Source: Rhizobium grahamii CCGE 502
Lineage (GTDB): Bacteria; Pseudomonadota; Alphaproteobacteria; Rhizobiales; Rhizobiaceae
Direction of reading: 5' to 3'
DNA: 64,000 nucleotides
Assembly (NCBI RefSeq): GCF_000298315.2
Contig: NZ_AEYE02000029.1
Location: forward strand, 310,001-374,000
Part shown: positions 28,607-37,910 of the stretch, piece by piece
Layout: each line of letters starts with the position of its first letter
How positions within the stretch are numbered: position 1 is the stretch's first letter
Made by a program: the position numbers and the translations under genes
Notes under the pieces: model-generated
Database searches by the model: none
The model's input: only the letters and a program-made list of their open reading frames with translations
Told to the model about the DNA's origin: nothing

Positions 28607-29647
28607 TCAGCGGCTTCCGAGAACGTGCGCCTTGCCGGCGATGTCGAGACGCACATGATCTCCGCGCTCCGGAAGCGCCACGCTTGACGTCTTGATCATG
28701 ATCGGCGGCAGGGCAACGCCTTCCAGCGACACGGCAACGGTGCAGGTCGCCCCGCCGAACTCCACCTCGACGACCCGCCCGCGGTAGGTCTGCGCGCTTT
28801 CATCGGGAACGACGCGGATCTGTTCAGGCCGCAGCATGATCTCGACTTTACCTTTATGGCCGCCGTCGACGGCGACGCGGCCGAGCGCACAATCGGCAAA
28901 ACCATTGCGAACAATGGCCGGAAGCATAACCGCGTCTCCGAGAAACAGGGCTGTCTCGCGATCAATCGGCTGCAGGTAAACCGATTGCGGTGACCCGGCC
29001 TGGATCAACCGGCCTTCCCGCAGGACGGCGACCTGATCGGCAAAAGAGAGAGCTTCCGCCTGGTCATGGGTGACGAGGATCGTCGTGATGCCCGCTGACT
29101 GTAGGACACGCGCCACAGCCTTGCGCATATTCTCACGCAGACCGGTATCGAGTGCCGAAAACGGTTCATCGAGCAGCATCAGGCGCGGCTTGCGGCCAAG
29201 CGCGCGGGCCAGCGCCACGCGCTGCTGCTGGCCGCCGGAAAGCTGGTGCGGCCGGCGGGTGAGCATGTTGCGGTCAAGTTCCACCATATCGAGCAGATCG
29301 AGAATGCGTCGGTCGCGATCGGGGGCGCCGCGCTCGAAGCCAAAGCCGATATTGTCGGCGACACTCAGATGCGGAAACAGCGCGCCATCCTGCGAGACGA
29401 TACCGATGCCTCGCTTGTGCGCGGGCACCGTTGCCGGACCGTCGGCCAGAAGCTCGTCATTCAGCGTGACGCGACCGCTATCAGGCTGCTCGAAGCCGGC
29501 AATAATGCGCAGCAGCGTCGTCTTTCCCGACCCTGAAGGTCCAACAACGGCGGTGCGGCTTCCGGCGGCGACATCGAGTGAGATGTTCTGCAATGCCTGG
29601 ACATGCCCGTAGCGCTTGCTGATGCGATCAATCGTAAGCAGCGTCAT
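28607..29647 (-). CDS. fbpC: Ferric-iron ABC transporter ATP-binding protein (FbpC type)
   Basis: A 346-residue ATPase of the FbpC/PotA group. Walker A is GPSGSGKTT, signature [10 protein letters not shown] and Walker [13 protein letters not shown]; the H-loop is [13 protein letters not shown]-terminal TOBE-like regulatory domain contains [12 protein letters not shown]. The start overlaps the permease stop (ATGA). With the fused permease and binding protein upstream it forms an Fe(III) importer. Confidence 0.9.
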   Translation of the reverse strand: MTLLTIDRISKRYGHVQALQNISLDVAAGSRTAVVGPSGSGKTTLLRIIAGFEQPDSGRVTLNDELLADGPATVPAHKRGIGIVSQDGALFPHLSVADNIGFGFERGAPDRDRRILDLLDMVELDRNMLTRRPHQLSGGQQQRVALARALGRKPRLMLLDEPFSALDTGLRENMRKAVARVLQSAGITTILVTHDQAEALSFADQVAVLREGRLIQAGSPQSVYLQPIDRETALFLGDAVMLPAIVRNGFADCALGRVAVDGGHKGKVEIMLRPEQIRVVPDESAQTYRGRVVEVEFGGATCTVAVSLEGVALPPIMIKTSSVALPERGDHVRLDIAGKAHVLGSR

Positions 29648-31200
29648 TGTCCGGCAGTCCGTTTCGATTGGGCATAGAGAAGGAGGGTGAGCGGCAGCGA
29701 TAGCACGACCATCATGAATGCGTAAGGCGCGGCCGCGACGTAGTCGATCTCGCTGGTCAGCGACCAGAACTTCGTTGCCAGAGTTTCCACCCCATTTGGT
29801 GCAAGCATCAATGTCGCGGTGAGCTCATTGGTAATGCCGAGACCAACGAGCGCGACGCTGGCGGCTGCGCCTGGCGCGGCAAGTCGCATGGTGATCTGTC
29901 GCACAGCTTGGGCAGGCGTCCGCCCAAGGCCCATTGCGGCCCGCTCAAGCTCTACCGGCGCCTGGGCGATGCTGGCGCGCAGGCCCACCATGGCCCGTGG
30001 CAGGAACAGCAGGATGTAGGCGGCAACAAGTGTCGCGAAGGTCTGATAGAGCGGCAGAACGAGGCGAACCGTAATCGTAACCAGCGCGAGTGCGACGACC
30101 ACGCCAGGCAATGAGCCGACATAATAATGGCAGGCCTCGAGCAGGCGCTGAAGACGCCCCGGCGCTCGGACGGAAAGCCAGGCCATTGGTGTGGCGGCAA
30201 TCGTGGCAAGAATGCCGCCGGCGATGGCAAGAATGATGGTTTGCACAAACGCATTGCCGACCGTGTCGACGCGCCAGACCTCAAGCCCACCCAGATAGAG
30301 CCACCGCACGAGCGTCACGAGGGGAACCCCGAGGGTCAATGCCGCCAGCCCCACCTGAAGCACGATCGCCGGTACCACGAACCAGCCGAGTCGACGGCGA
30401 TCCGCCGGCCGCGCCGAACCGGATCCGACGCGGGCATATCGTTCGTTACCGCGCAACAGGATTTCGAGACCCAGCAAAAGCAGGCAGCAAGCGACCAGAA
30501 CACCACCCAGCATGTTGGCGGCGGGGCTATTGTAAGCGGATTGGAACTGGTCGACGATCGCGGTCGCGAAGGTGTCGAAACGGATCATCACGAAGAGGCC
30601 GTACTCCGACAGCAGGTGCAGCCCGATCAGCAGCGAACCGCCGCAAATGGCGAAGCGCAGCTGCGGCAGGATCGTGCGAAAGAACAGACGCCAAGGCCCG
30701 AGGCCTAACGAAGAAGCCGCATCCTCAATGGCAGGATCAAGCCGGCGAAGCGCGGCGGCAACCGGCAAATAGAGAAACGGAAAGTACGCCAGGACGGAAA
30801 CGAAGACACCGCTCTGCAGCCCATGCATCCCCGGTACGAGACTGATCCAGGCGTAGCTATGGACGAAGGCCGGCACCGCGAGGGGCGCGACAGCCAGCCA
30901 CGACCAAAGCCGTGCGAAGGGTATGTCCGTCCGTTCGACTAGCCAGGCCAGCGTGACAGCAAGAGCTATCGACAGAGGAATGGTGAAGGCTTCCAACAGC
31001 ACCGTGTTGACGAGCAGTTCGCCGACACGAGCGCGGAATACCAGCTCCTTGACCGTCTGCCAGCCGACATCAAAGCTGATCCAGCCGATAAATCCGAGCG
31101 GAACCAGGCTAAACAACGCCACCACGGAAGCAAAGAGAATGACGGAAGCGTGAGGCAGACGCGCCCGCAGGCGATCTATTCCTGTCACCGGCCGTGCCAT
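29644..31200 (-). CDS. fbpB: Ferric-iron ABC transporter permease, fused two-domain (FbpB type)
   Basis: A permease of about 518 residues with two tandem BPD-transporter domains and some 12 helices, as in FbpB/SfuB. EAA-type loops occur in both halves ([48 protein letters not shown]). The ATG at 31200 is preferred, since it has GAGAGG upstream; a GTG at 31260 extends the frame by 20 residues without a ribosome site. It is separated from fbpA by 176 bp containing a stem-loop that may set a lower permease level. Confidence 0.9.
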   Translation of the reverse strand: MARPVTGIDRLRARLPHASVILFASVVALFSLVPLGFIGWISFDVGWQTVKELVFRARVGELLVNTVLLEAFTIPLSIALAVTLAWLVERTDIPFARLWSWLAVAPLAVPAFVHSYAWISLVPGMHGLQSGVFVSVLAYFPFLYLPVAAALRRLDPAIEDAASSLGLGPWRLFFRTILPQLRFAICGGSLLIGLHLLSEYGLFVMIRFDTFATAIVDQFQSAYNSPAANMLGGVLVACCLLLLGLEILLRGNERYARVGSGSARPADRRRLGWFVVPAIVLQVGLAALTLGVPLVTLVRWLYLGGLEVWRVDTVGNAFVQTIILAIAGGILATIAATPMAWLSVRAPGRLQRLLEACHYYVGSLPGVVVALALVTITVRLVLPLYQTFATLVAAYILLFLPRAMVGLRASIAQAPVELERAAMGLGRTPAQAVRQITMRLAAPGAAASVALVGLGITNELTATLMLAPNGVETLATKFWSLTSEIDYVAAAPYAFMMVVLSLPLTLLLYAQSKRTAGQ

Positions 31201-31270
31201 CGGCCTCTCATGGCCGGGAACAAGCAATCTGTTGTCCTGCAGCAAGGCCGCCGCCTTCACACGCTGAAAA

Positions 31271-31302
31271 AGGAAGGCAACCGCCCACGGAAGGCGGTTG
31301 CC
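31271..31302 (-). terminator. Stem-loop (partial terminator) between fbpA and fbpB
   Basis: A perfect 10-bp stem GGCAACCGCC/GGCGGTTGCC with a 7-base loop. On the minus strand it is followed by TTCCTTTTT. Such hairpins behind binding-protein genes usually stop or stabilise part of the transcript so that the binding protein exceeds the membrane parts. Confidence 0.7.
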
Positions 31303-31376
31303 GATTTCGTCATGCCCTACGTTTTTCTTGAGCCAAAAGCAACAGTTTTGACCAGCCGGACATGTGTCAGAAGGAC

Positions 31377-32405
31377 TTAGATGATGCCGGCGGCGGTCAT
31401 CAGTTCCGTCACCTTCTTGCTGTTCAAGTTGGCCGCATCGACCTTCGGCGCATCGAGGTCAGCCAGCGGGACCAGCTTGTCGTTCGATGCTGCATCCTTG
31501 CCGACAGCATATTCGTAGGAGGTGCCATTCTTCAGGATGTCCTGACCAGGCTTGCCGGTTACGAACTTGAGGAAAGCCTGAGCATCCTTGGCATGCTGGC
31601 TCGACTTCAAAACGCCGCCACCCGAGACGCTGACGAAAGCGCCCGGATCCTGGTTCTTGAAGTAGTGCAGACCAACGTTCTTGCTGTTTTCACCGGTCTT
31701 CCCCTGATCGCCGAACCAGTAGTAGTGATAGATCACGGCACCTTCGACTTCGCCGGCATTGACCGCCTTCATCGCGACGCTGTTGCCCTTGTATGGCGTG
31801 GAGTTTTCCTTCAGCGCCTTGAGCCAAGCCGCAGTTGCTTCCTCGCCCTTGAGCTCGAGCAAGGCGCTGACAATCGCCTGGAAGTCAGCACCGGCCGGCG
31901 AAGCGCCCCAGCGACCCTTCCAGGCCGGATCCGCTAGGTCGAGCAACGACTTCGGCAACTTATCTTCGGTGAGCTTCGTCTTGTCGTAAGCAAAAACCGT
32001 CGAGCGGGCGGCAATGCCGGTCCACATGCCGTCGGACGGACGATACTGCTCGGGGACCTGGTCCAGCGTTTCCTTGTCAACCGGCGCAAACAGGCCGGCG
32101 GCATCGACCAGCGTCATGGCCGGTGAGTTCTCCGTCAGGAAAACGTCGGCCGGCGACGCGTCGCCTTCCTGGACGATCTGATTGGCGAGCTGCATGTCGC
32201 TGCCCTGGCGCATCGTCACCTTGATGCCGGTTGCCTTGGTGAATGCATCAATCCACTCGCGGCCAAGGCTCTCATGCTGAGCGTTGTAGACGACAATGCC
32301 TTCGGATTCTTGTGCCACGGCTGCGCCGGTAGCCAGCGACGTTGCGGCAACGAGCGAAGCGGCAAGCGCCAGCGCGCCGGAAACGCGGTTAAGGGAAGTT
32401 TTCAT
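31377..32405 (-). CDS. fbpA: Fe(III) ABC transporter solute-binding protein (FbpA type)
   Basis: A 342-residue periplasmic binding protein with a Sec signal peptide (about 31 residues, ending AAVAQES). It starts at the ATG giving MKTSLNR. The mature protein begins [20 protein letters not shown], typical of FbpA/FutA/Idi ferric-binding proteins. Clustered tyrosines in [11 protein letters not shown] are candidate iron ligands. A near-perfect Irr box (32531-32547) and a long palindrome (32476-32518) lie upstream, supporting iron control. Confidence 0.92.
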   Translation of the reverse strand: MKTSLNRVSGALALAASLVAATSLATGAAVAQESEGIVVYNAQHESLGREWIDAFTKATGIKVTMRQGSDMQLANQIVQEGDASPADVFLTENSPAMTLVDAAGLFAPVDKETLDQVPEQYRPSDGMWTGIAARSTVFAYDKTKLTEDKLPKSLLDLADPAWKGRWGASPAGADFQAIVSALLELKGEEATAAWLKALKENSTPYKGNSVAMKAVNAGEVEGAVIYHYYWFGDQGKTGENSKNVGLHYFKNQDPGAFVSVSGGGVLKSSQHAKDAQAFLKFVTGKPGQDILKNGTSYEYAVGKDAASNDKLVPLADLDAPKVDAANLNSKKVTELMTAAGII

Positions 32406-32475
32406 GAAGCCCTCCATGGTGTTTCACCCGAGATCCCCAGGGTGATGGAGCCCGTATATTTTTGTTGATTTCGCA

Positions 32476-32518
32476 TTTCAAGTTTTAGTGATGCTGTTGG
32501 CATCACAAATACTTGAAA
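32476..32518. promoter_or_regulatory. 43-bp bipartite palindrome upstream of fbpA
   Basis: TTTCAAGT - 4 bases - GTGATGC - TGTTG - GCATCAC - 4 bases - ACTTGAAA, with both arm pairs perfectly complementary. It lies 71-113 bp upstream of the fbpA start. There is no T-run on the minus strand, so it is more likely an operator or structured leader than a terminator. Confidence 0.6.
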
Positions 32519-32530
32519 ACATTCGTCAAC

Positions 32531-32547
32531 TTTAGAATCGTTCTAGA
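32531..32547. promoter_or_regulatory. Irr box (iron control element) upstream of fbpA
   Basis: TTTAGAA-TCG-TTCTAGA matches the rhizobial ICE motif TTTAGAA-NNN-TTCTAAA at all but one position. It overlaps the stop of the Ldh-type gene and lies 126 bp upstream of fbpA. Irr, the haem-responsive Fur-family regulator, binds such sites under low iron. Confidence 0.7.
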
Positions 32548-33532
32548 GCGCGCCGATTGCGGCGATGACTTCATCCTCCACGTCAATGCCATGTTCCAGT
32601 GCCTGCCGTCGGGCCGTTTGGCCGCGACGTCCTGGAAGCCGTACACCGGGATCGGAGGAAATCTCGCCGACCAGCATAGCCACCCGATCGGCGACGCCTT
32701 TCCCACCGCTGGCCGCGGGGTTGATGACCATAAGCATCTGACCAAGGCCGGGCGCTGAGCCCTTGTCATCAAAGAGCGAGGAGGACTCGAAGGAAAAATT
32801 GGCCCCAGTCAATGCGCCGGCGAGGAACTCCACCATCATCGCCAATGCAGCGCCCTTGGCTTCTCCAGAGGGAGCCATCGTCCCCTCGAGTGCCGCAATC
32901 GCATCCGTCGTCGGCTCGCCATTGCGGTCAAAAGCCCAATTCGCAGGAATGGCGACGCCTTTTTGGCGCGCAGCCATCACCTTGCCACGGGCGACGCGTG
33001 ACAAAGCAAGATCAATGACAAGAGGGTCAGCACCCGGGATCGGCGCAGCGAACGCTATGGGATTCGTTCCAAAGACGGGCTTCCGTCCACCCCAAGCGGC
33101 CATAGACGCAGTGGCGTTAGCGACCATCAGAGCGACAAGGCCCATTTCCGCAAACCGCTCGACGGTTAAGGCAAGGACGCCGGCATGGTGCGAACGGTGA
33201 ACCGCAGCTAGGGCGATCCCCTGCTGCAGGACAATCTCCGGAAGCGCCGTCGCCGCGAGATCGAAGGCCGGATAGGCATAGCCATGACAGGCATCGATCC
33301 GCACGACCGCGGGAAATGGCCGTTCGAGCCGCGGCTTGGCAAACCCGTCGACCTTGCCTGCCTTCGCCTGCTTTGCGTAGGCCTCAACCCGCCGCAGGCC
33401 ATGACCGCCCTGCCCGGCGGCTTCGGCCGCCACAAGTGCCTTGGCAACCGAGTGTGCATTGGCCTCGGCCACACGATTGCGCATCAAGGCGTCGACAACC
33501 AGCGTCTCCGCCGCAGCTAGGGTGAAATGCAT
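32543..33532 (-). CDS. Ldh-family oxidoreductase, probable piperideine-2-carboxylate reductase
   Basis: A 329-residue NAD(P)-dependent enzyme of the malate/L-lactate dehydrogenase (DpkA/YlbC) family. Motifs: AAGQGGHGLRRVEAYA, HRSHHAGVLALTVERFAEMG, WGGRKPVFGTNPIAFAAP and DLALSRVARGKVMAA. The start is the ATG giving MHFTLAAAETL. Its position directly after amaB and amaA suggests the lysine-pipecolate route, where DpkA reduces delta-1-piperideine-2-carboxylate to L-pipecolate. A strong intrinsic terminator sits about 11 bp before its start codon, so expression probably depends on read-through or a separate promoter. Confidence 0.85.
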   Translation of the reverse strand: MHFTLAAAETLVVDALMRNRVAEANAHSVAKALVAAEAAGQGGHGLRRVEAYAKQAKAGKVDGFAKPRLERPFPAVVRIDACHGYAYPAFDLAATALPEIVLQQGIALAAVHRSHHAGVLALTVERFAEMGLVALMVANATASMAAWGGRKPVFGTNPIAFAAPIPGADPLVIDLALSRVARGKVMAARQKGVAIPANWAFDRNGEPTTDAIAALEGTMAPSGEAKGAALAMMVEFLAGALTGANFSFESSSLFDDKGSAPGLGQMLMVINPAASGGKGVADRVAMLVGEISSDPGVRLPGRRGQTARRQALEHGIDVEDEVIAAIGAL

Positions 33533-33542
33533 GGCAACCTGC

Positions 33543-33583
33543 AAAAAGAAAAAGGGGTGATGACGTGTTATGCCATCACCCCT
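33543..33583 (-). terminator. Intrinsic terminator/attenuator between amaB and the Ldh-type gene
   Basis: On the minus strand AGGGGTGATG and CATCACCCCT form a perfect 10-bp stem with an 11-base loop, followed by TTTTTCTTTTT. The T-run ends 11 bases before the downstream start codon. This is a good terminator in an unusual place. Confidence 0.8.
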
Positions 33584-33604
33584 ACAGCTGCAATGCAGCA
33601 ACGG

Positions 33605-35143
33605 TCATTCGACGTCGAACTTTACGCCTTGCGCAAGCGGCAAGGTCTTGCCGTAATTGACGGTGTTCGTCGCCCTACGCATGTAGGCTCTCCAGGCATC
33701 CGAACCGGATTCGCGGCCGCCGCCGGTTTCCTTTTCCCCGCCGAAGGCACCACCGATTTCGGCCCCGGATGGACCGAGGTTGACGTTGGCGATGCCGCAA
33801 TCCGAACCGCGAGCAGAAACGAAGGTCTCGGCCTCGCGCATGTCGTTCGTGAAGATCGAAGAGGACAGCCCCTGCGGCACTGCGTTGTGCAGGTCCAGCA
33901 CCTGGTCGAAATCCGTGTACTTCATCACGTAGAGGATCGGCGCAAATGTCTCATGCTCGACGGGGCCGGTTTGATTGGGCATTTCAACGAGCGCCGGACG
34001 AACATAGAAGGCGTCTGCCGCACCGTTTTCGACGCGCTCGCCACCCGTGACCTTACCACCGCCAGCCCTCGCTTGCTCAAGAGCCGACTGCATGTTGGTA
34101 AAGGCCTGCTTGTCGATCAGAGGTCCAACAAGCGTTCCCGCTTCGAGCGGGTTGCCAATCGACACCGAGCCATAGGCCTTCTGGAGGCGCGGAACGAGCT
34201 TGTCATAGACGCTCTCGTGAACGAACAGGCGGCGCAGCGTCGTGCAACGCTGACCGGCCGTCCCCATGGCGGAAAAGGCGACGCCCCGAAGCGTCAGGTC
34301 AAGATCGGCCGTCGGGCAGATGATCGCGGCATTGTTGCCGCCGAGCTCGAGGATCGATCGGGCAAAGCGCTGTGACAAGCGGGGACCGACAACACGGCCC
34401 ATGGCCGTCGAACCTGTCGCCGAGACGAGCGGCGCCTTGGGATGGTCAACGAGGACTTCCCCGACATCGCGACCGCCGATAAGCAACGTCGAGAGGTTCG
34501 CAGGTGCGACTCCGCCTTCGGCAACAAATCGCTTCAATGCTTTCTCAAAAAGGGCCTGAACGGCAAGCGCAGTCAGCGGCGTCTTCTCAGACGGCTTCCA
34601 CACGGTTGAGTTACCGCAAACCAGCGCCAAGGCAGCATTCCACGACCAGACGGCGACCGGGAAATTGAAGGCCGAGATGATGCCGACCACGCCTAAGGGG
34701 TGCCAGCTTTCCATCATCCGGTGCTCTGAGCGTTCGGTGGCAATGGTCAGACCGTAGAGCTGACGCGACAAGCCGACGGCAAAGTCGCAGATGTCGATCA
34801 TTTCCTGGACTTCGCCGAGCCCCTCGGAGGTGATCTTGCCAACCTCGATCGAGACGAGGCGACCGAGCGCGGCTTTTGCCGCGCGGAGCTCTTCGCCGAG
34901 CAGGCGGACGAGTTCGCCACGCTTCGGAGCCGGGACAGCTCGCCATTCGAGGAATGCCTTGTGTGCTGCCTCGATCGCGATCTTTGCCTCGGAGGCAGAA
35001 TGCTCCTTCGGCGCACCGATCTCCTTGCCGGTTACCGGCGAGGTAACGCGAAGGCTGCCGCCGGTATAGCGGTCGGCGCCGACGCCCAGTTCCGTAAGCA
35101 GGTTTTTCGTCTCGGTGGCGAGATCAAGTGCGGAGATGGTCAT
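33605..35143 (-). CDS. amaB: L-aminoadipate-semialdehyde (piperideine-6-carboxylate) dehydrogenase AmaB
   Basis: A 512-residue aldehyde dehydrogenase of the ALDH7 (antiquitin) type. The catalytic Glu266 lies in LELGGNN and Cys300 in GTAGQRCTT; the coenzyme loop is FNFPVAVWSWN. In the pipecolate pathway it oxidises 2-aminoadipate 6-semialdehyde to 2-aminoadipate. The start at 35143 (MTISALDLAT) is preferred over 35212, whose extension overlaps amaA. It lies 17 bp after the pipecolate-oxidase-like gene and ends in a clear terminator. Confidence 0.9.
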   Translation of the reverse strand: MTISALDLATETKNLLTELGVGADRYTGGSLRVTSPVTGKEIGAPKEHSASEAKIAIEAAHKAFLEWRAVPAPKRGELVRLLGEELRAAKAALGRLVSIEVGKITSEGLGEVQEMIDICDFAVGLSRQLYGLTIATERSEHRMMESWHPLGVVGIISAFNFPVAVWSWNAALALVCGNSTVWKPSEKTPLTALAVQALFEKALKRFVAEGGVAPANLSTLLIGGRDVGEVLVDHPKAPLVSATGSTAMGRVVGPRLSQRFARSILELGGNNAAIICPTADLDLTLRGVAFSAMGTAGQRCTTLRRLFVHESVYDKLVPRLQKAYGSVSIGNPLEAGTLVGPLIDKQAFTNMQSALEQARAGGGKVTGGERVENGAADAFYVRPALVEMPNQTGPVEHETFAPILYVMKYTDFDQVLDLHNAVPQGLSSSIFTNDMREAETFVSARGSDCGIANVNLGPSGAEIGGAFGGEKETGGGRESGSDAWRAYMRRATNTVNYGKTLPLAQGVKFDVE

Positions 35144-35160
35144 GGTTTCAACCTCGGTTC

Positions 35161-36444
35161 TCAAAATCGGGCGTCTGCGAAGTGGGCCACTTGGGCGCCG
35201 GCTTCGTACCACATTTCCTTCACGGCGCGGAAGCTAGGTTCGGACGGTGCTGTCAGGGGCAGTGGCAAGTCTGCTTCCGTCGTCTGCCCCAGGACGAGCT
35301 GCGCAAGCGTGCGGCCAAACACTGTGCCGGGCGCGATCCCGCGACCATTATAGCCGGAGAAACCCACGACATTCGGCGCAAACCTGTGGAACCGCGGGAG
35401 CGCGTTGTCGGTCATCCCAATCTTGCCGTACCACTCGCATTCGAACTCGACATCGCCAAGCTGCGGGAACAGCTTTTTCAAGGACCGTTTGGCCCAGGAC
35501 GTATGAATCCCCAGCCCGGTATTGCGCAGAGCACCGACGCTGCCGAAGACCAAACGTCCGGCCTGGTCCATGCGGTAAGAGGAGAGGATTTCCTTTGTGT
35601 CCCAAACGCCCTCGCGCCCAGAAAGGATCGAGCGGCGCAGATTGTCGCTGAGTGGTCGGGTCGCAAGATTGAAATAGGGCAGATGGACCTGCTCGTTGCG
35701 CACCGCTTCCCAAGGGCCCGTGCTGTAGGCGTCGGTCGCCACTATGATCCAGTCCGCCGTCACCTCGCCTTTGGCGGTCTTAACGGTCCAGCGATTGCCT
35801 TTTCTCTCGGTCCCGATGACGGGACTCGACGTGTGGATTGAAACGCCGGCGTTAACCGCCGCATGCGCAAGGCCGCGGGCGTAAGCGAGCGGCTGCAGTG
35901 TACCGGCGCGCATGTCCAGCAATGCACCCGTGTAGGCGCTGCTCCCAACGCGCTTGGCCGTCTCCGCCGCATCGAGCAACATCACCGCTGCACCCCGCGC
36001 CGCCCATTGGCGCGCGCGATCCTCGATCTCCTTGAGGCCACTTTCGCCAACCGCAACGTGAAGCGTGCCGTTTCGTTCAAGCTCGCAGGCGATGCCGTGC
36101 TTGTCGATCAACTCCATCACAAGCCGTGGCGCGTTGCCCAGCAAGTCGAGCAGACGTTCGCCGTAGACCGGGCCGAGAACGCCCGGAAGATCGTCCGGCA
36201 TTACCCACATGCCGGCGTTGATGAGGCCGACGTTGCGGCCCGCGCCGCCGAAGCCGATTTCCTTGGCCTCCAGCAACGCGACCTTCGAGCCCGCCTGGGC
36301 CAGATGGAGACTGGAAGAAAGACCGGTATAGCCGCCCCCCACAACCACGACATCGGCAGTCACATTGCCCACGAGCGACGAGGTAACCGGCGGCTGAGGA
36401 GCGGTTTTTTCCCAGAGGCCGTGGGAGCGGGGATCGTTCAGCAT
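35161..36444 (-). CDS. amaA: FAD-dependent L-pipecolate oxidase-like protein (AmaA)
   Basis: A 427-residue DAO-type flavoprotein. FAD motif GGGYTG is at residues 36-41, followed by GFGGAGRNVGLINAG, a pattern typical of the AmaA/gamma-glutamylputrescine oxidase (PuuB/OrdL) group. The C-terminus has FSGYNGRGIAPGTVFG. Adjacency to an ALDH7 gene points to L-pipecolate oxidation in lysine catabolism rather than putrescine use, but the sequence alone cannot separate these. It is divergent from a LysR gene, as amaA/amaR are in Pseudomonas putida. Confidence 0.82.
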   Translation of the reverse strand: MLNDPRSHGLWEKTAPQPPVTSSLVGNVTADVVVVGGGYTGLSSSLHLAQAGSKVALLEAKEIGFGGAGRNVGLINAGMWVMPDDLPGVLGPVYGERLLDLLGNAPRLVMELIDKHGIACELERNGTLHVAVGESGLKEIEDRARQWAARGAAVMLLDAAETAKRVGSSAYTGALLDMRAGTLQPLAYARGLAHAAVNAGVSIHTSSPVIGTERKGNRWTVKTAKGEVTADWIIVATDAYSTGPWEAVRNEQVHLPYFNLATRPLSDNLRRSILSGREGVWDTKEILSSYRMDQAGRLVFGSVGALRNTGLGIHTSWAKRSLKKLFPQLGDVEFECEWYGKIGMTDNALPRFHRFAPNVVGFSGYNGRGIAPGTVFGRTLAQLVLGQTTEADLPLPLTAPSEPSFRAVKEMWYEAGAQVAHFADARF

Positions 36445-36642
36445 CGATCAAAATCCATTCGTTAAGCAGGCAGCATTCTAGCGCCGTGCGATTGCTTGTT
36501 AAACCGCTGATCAGGTTGCCGATCGCAGCCAGGCGTCCGTACCGGGCAGTCCGATCGTAGTTTCAGTTCATTCCGATTCTGTCAGATGAATGACTTTACA
36601 AAGCCGGATAAGCCGTAAATATCGACATTTAGGAAACAGCTT

Positions 36643-36657
36643 ATTCTGAAATGGAAT
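36643..36657. promoter_or_regulatory. Candidate LysR binding site (T-N11-A)
   Basis: ATTC-N7-GAAT, containing a T-N11-A core, lies just before the LysR start in the 218-bp divergent region with amaA. It is a plausible autoregulatory site. Confidence 0.4.
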
Positions 36658-36662
36658 GATAG

Positions 36663-37553
36663 ATGCTGCCATCACGACGCTTTCTTCCGTCAACGTCCTT
36701 GCTTGTGGCCTTCGAGTCCGTCTCGCGTGCCGGCAGTGTAACAGCCGCCGCCCGTGAACTCGACCTCACCCAGAGCGCCGTCAGCCGCCAGATCAAGGCG
36801 CTGGAAGAGCAGCTCGGCGTTGAGCTGTTCGTGCGCGAGCGCCAGACCGTGCGGTTGACGCTTGCCGGAGACGGCTATGCCCGGGAGATCCGCGAAGCGT
36901 TGCGACGGATTTCGAGTGCGTCGCTGAACCTGCGCGCCAATCCGCACGGCGGCACGCTCAATCTCGCGATTCTTCCCACCTTCGGAACACGTTGGCTGGC
37001 CCCCCGGCTAGGAGGCTTCCTGGCGACCAATCCGGGAGTGACGATCAATCTTGTCACCCGGCTGTCGCCCTTCGACTTCCGGCTCGATTCGATTGATGCG
37101 GCCATTCATTTCGGCCACGCCCATTGGCCGGGCGCGGAGCTGACATTTCTGATGTCGGAGAAAACAGTGCCGGCCTGCAGCCCCGAATTCCGCAGCCGAC
37201 GCGCGATCAAAGTAGCGCAGGATCTGCTCGAAGCTCCGCTACTGCACCTGACAACGCGCCCGGATGCATGGGAGCGCTGGTTCGCAGACAGCGGCGTGAG
37301 CTTTCAAACCGTGCACGGCATGCTTTTCGATCAGTTCGCGACTGCGGCGCAAGCAGCGATGGCCGGTCTCGGTGTTGCGCTGCTTCCGACGTTCCTCATT
37401 CAAGATGAACTTAAACGCGGCGACCTAGTTGCAGCCGTTGACCGCGAAATGGAAAGCAGCGAGCACTACTATCTCGTTTATCCGCCAGAGCGCGCCGACT
37501 ACGCGCCACTGGAGGCATTTCGCGACTGGATCGTTCGGGAAGCCGCCATCTGA
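36663..37553 (+). CDS. LysR-family transcriptional regulator
   Basis: A 296-residue regulator with an N-terminal winged helix at about residues 10-68 (FESVSRAGSVTAAARELDLTQSAVSRQIKALE). The C-terminal effector domain has GcvA-like features such as FGTRWLAPRLGGFLATNPGVTINL and FDQFATAAQAAMAGLGVALLP. It is divergent from amaA-amaB and so probably their regulator, comparable to AmaR. The ribosome site before the ATG is weak. Confidence 0.92.
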   Translation: MLPSRRFLPSTSLLVAFESVSRAGSVTAAARELDLTQSAVSRQIKALEEQLGVELFVRERQTVRLTLAGDGYAREIREALRRISSASLNLRANPHGGTLNLAILPTFGTRWLAPRLGGFLATNPGVTINLVTRLSPFDFRLDSIDAAIHFGHAHWPGAELTFLMSEKTVPACSPEFRSRRAIKVAQDLLEAPLLHLTTRPDAWERWFADSGVSFQTVHGMLFDQFATAAQAAMAGLGVALLPTFLIQDELKRGDLVAAVDREMESSEHYYLVYPPERADYAPLEAFRDWIVREAAI

Positions 37554-37625
37554 CGGAACAGCTTGCGCCGGCATGGTGCTTTCGACCATTATGCCGCAAA
37601 CCAAAATATGATGCAGGAAATCCCC

Positions 37626-37862
37626 ATGAAGCCCATTTTCGTTCAGCTCCAATGTGCACCCGGCAAAACCTACGAGGTTGCCGATGCTATCTACCAGACC
37701 GAGCGCGTTTCGGAGCTCTATTCGACGAGCGGCGACTACGATCTTCTGCTCAAAGTCTATATCGAGGAAGGCCAGGACATCGGCAAGTTCATCAACGACA
37801 ACATCGCCAACATTCCCGGCATCGTGCGCTCGCTTACGACCCTTACGTTCAAGGCTTTCTGA
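37626..37862 (+). CDS. Stand-alone Lrp/AsnC ligand-binding (RAM) domain protein
   Basis: A 78-residue protein consisting only of the RAM domain of Lrp/AsnC regulators, with no DNA-binding helix-turn-helix. Pattern: VQLQCAPGKTYEVADAIYQTERVSELYSTSGDYDLLLKVYIEEGQ, then IPGIVRSLTTLTFKAF. The ATG at 37626 has AGGAAA upstream. Stand-alone RAM proteins bind amino acids and form ring-like oligomers; they may modulate full-length Lrp proteins. Its place 72 bp after the LysR gene, next to lysine catabolism, suggests amino-acid sensing. Confidence 0.88.
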   Translation: MKPIFVQLQCAPGKTYEVADAIYQTERVSELYSTSGDYDLLLKVYIEEGQDIGKFINDNIANIPGIVRSLTTLTFKAF

Positions 37863-37910
37863 GGAAGCCGTTTCAAAACCCCTTCGGCCCGGCGACCGCG
37901 GTATTGGGCC

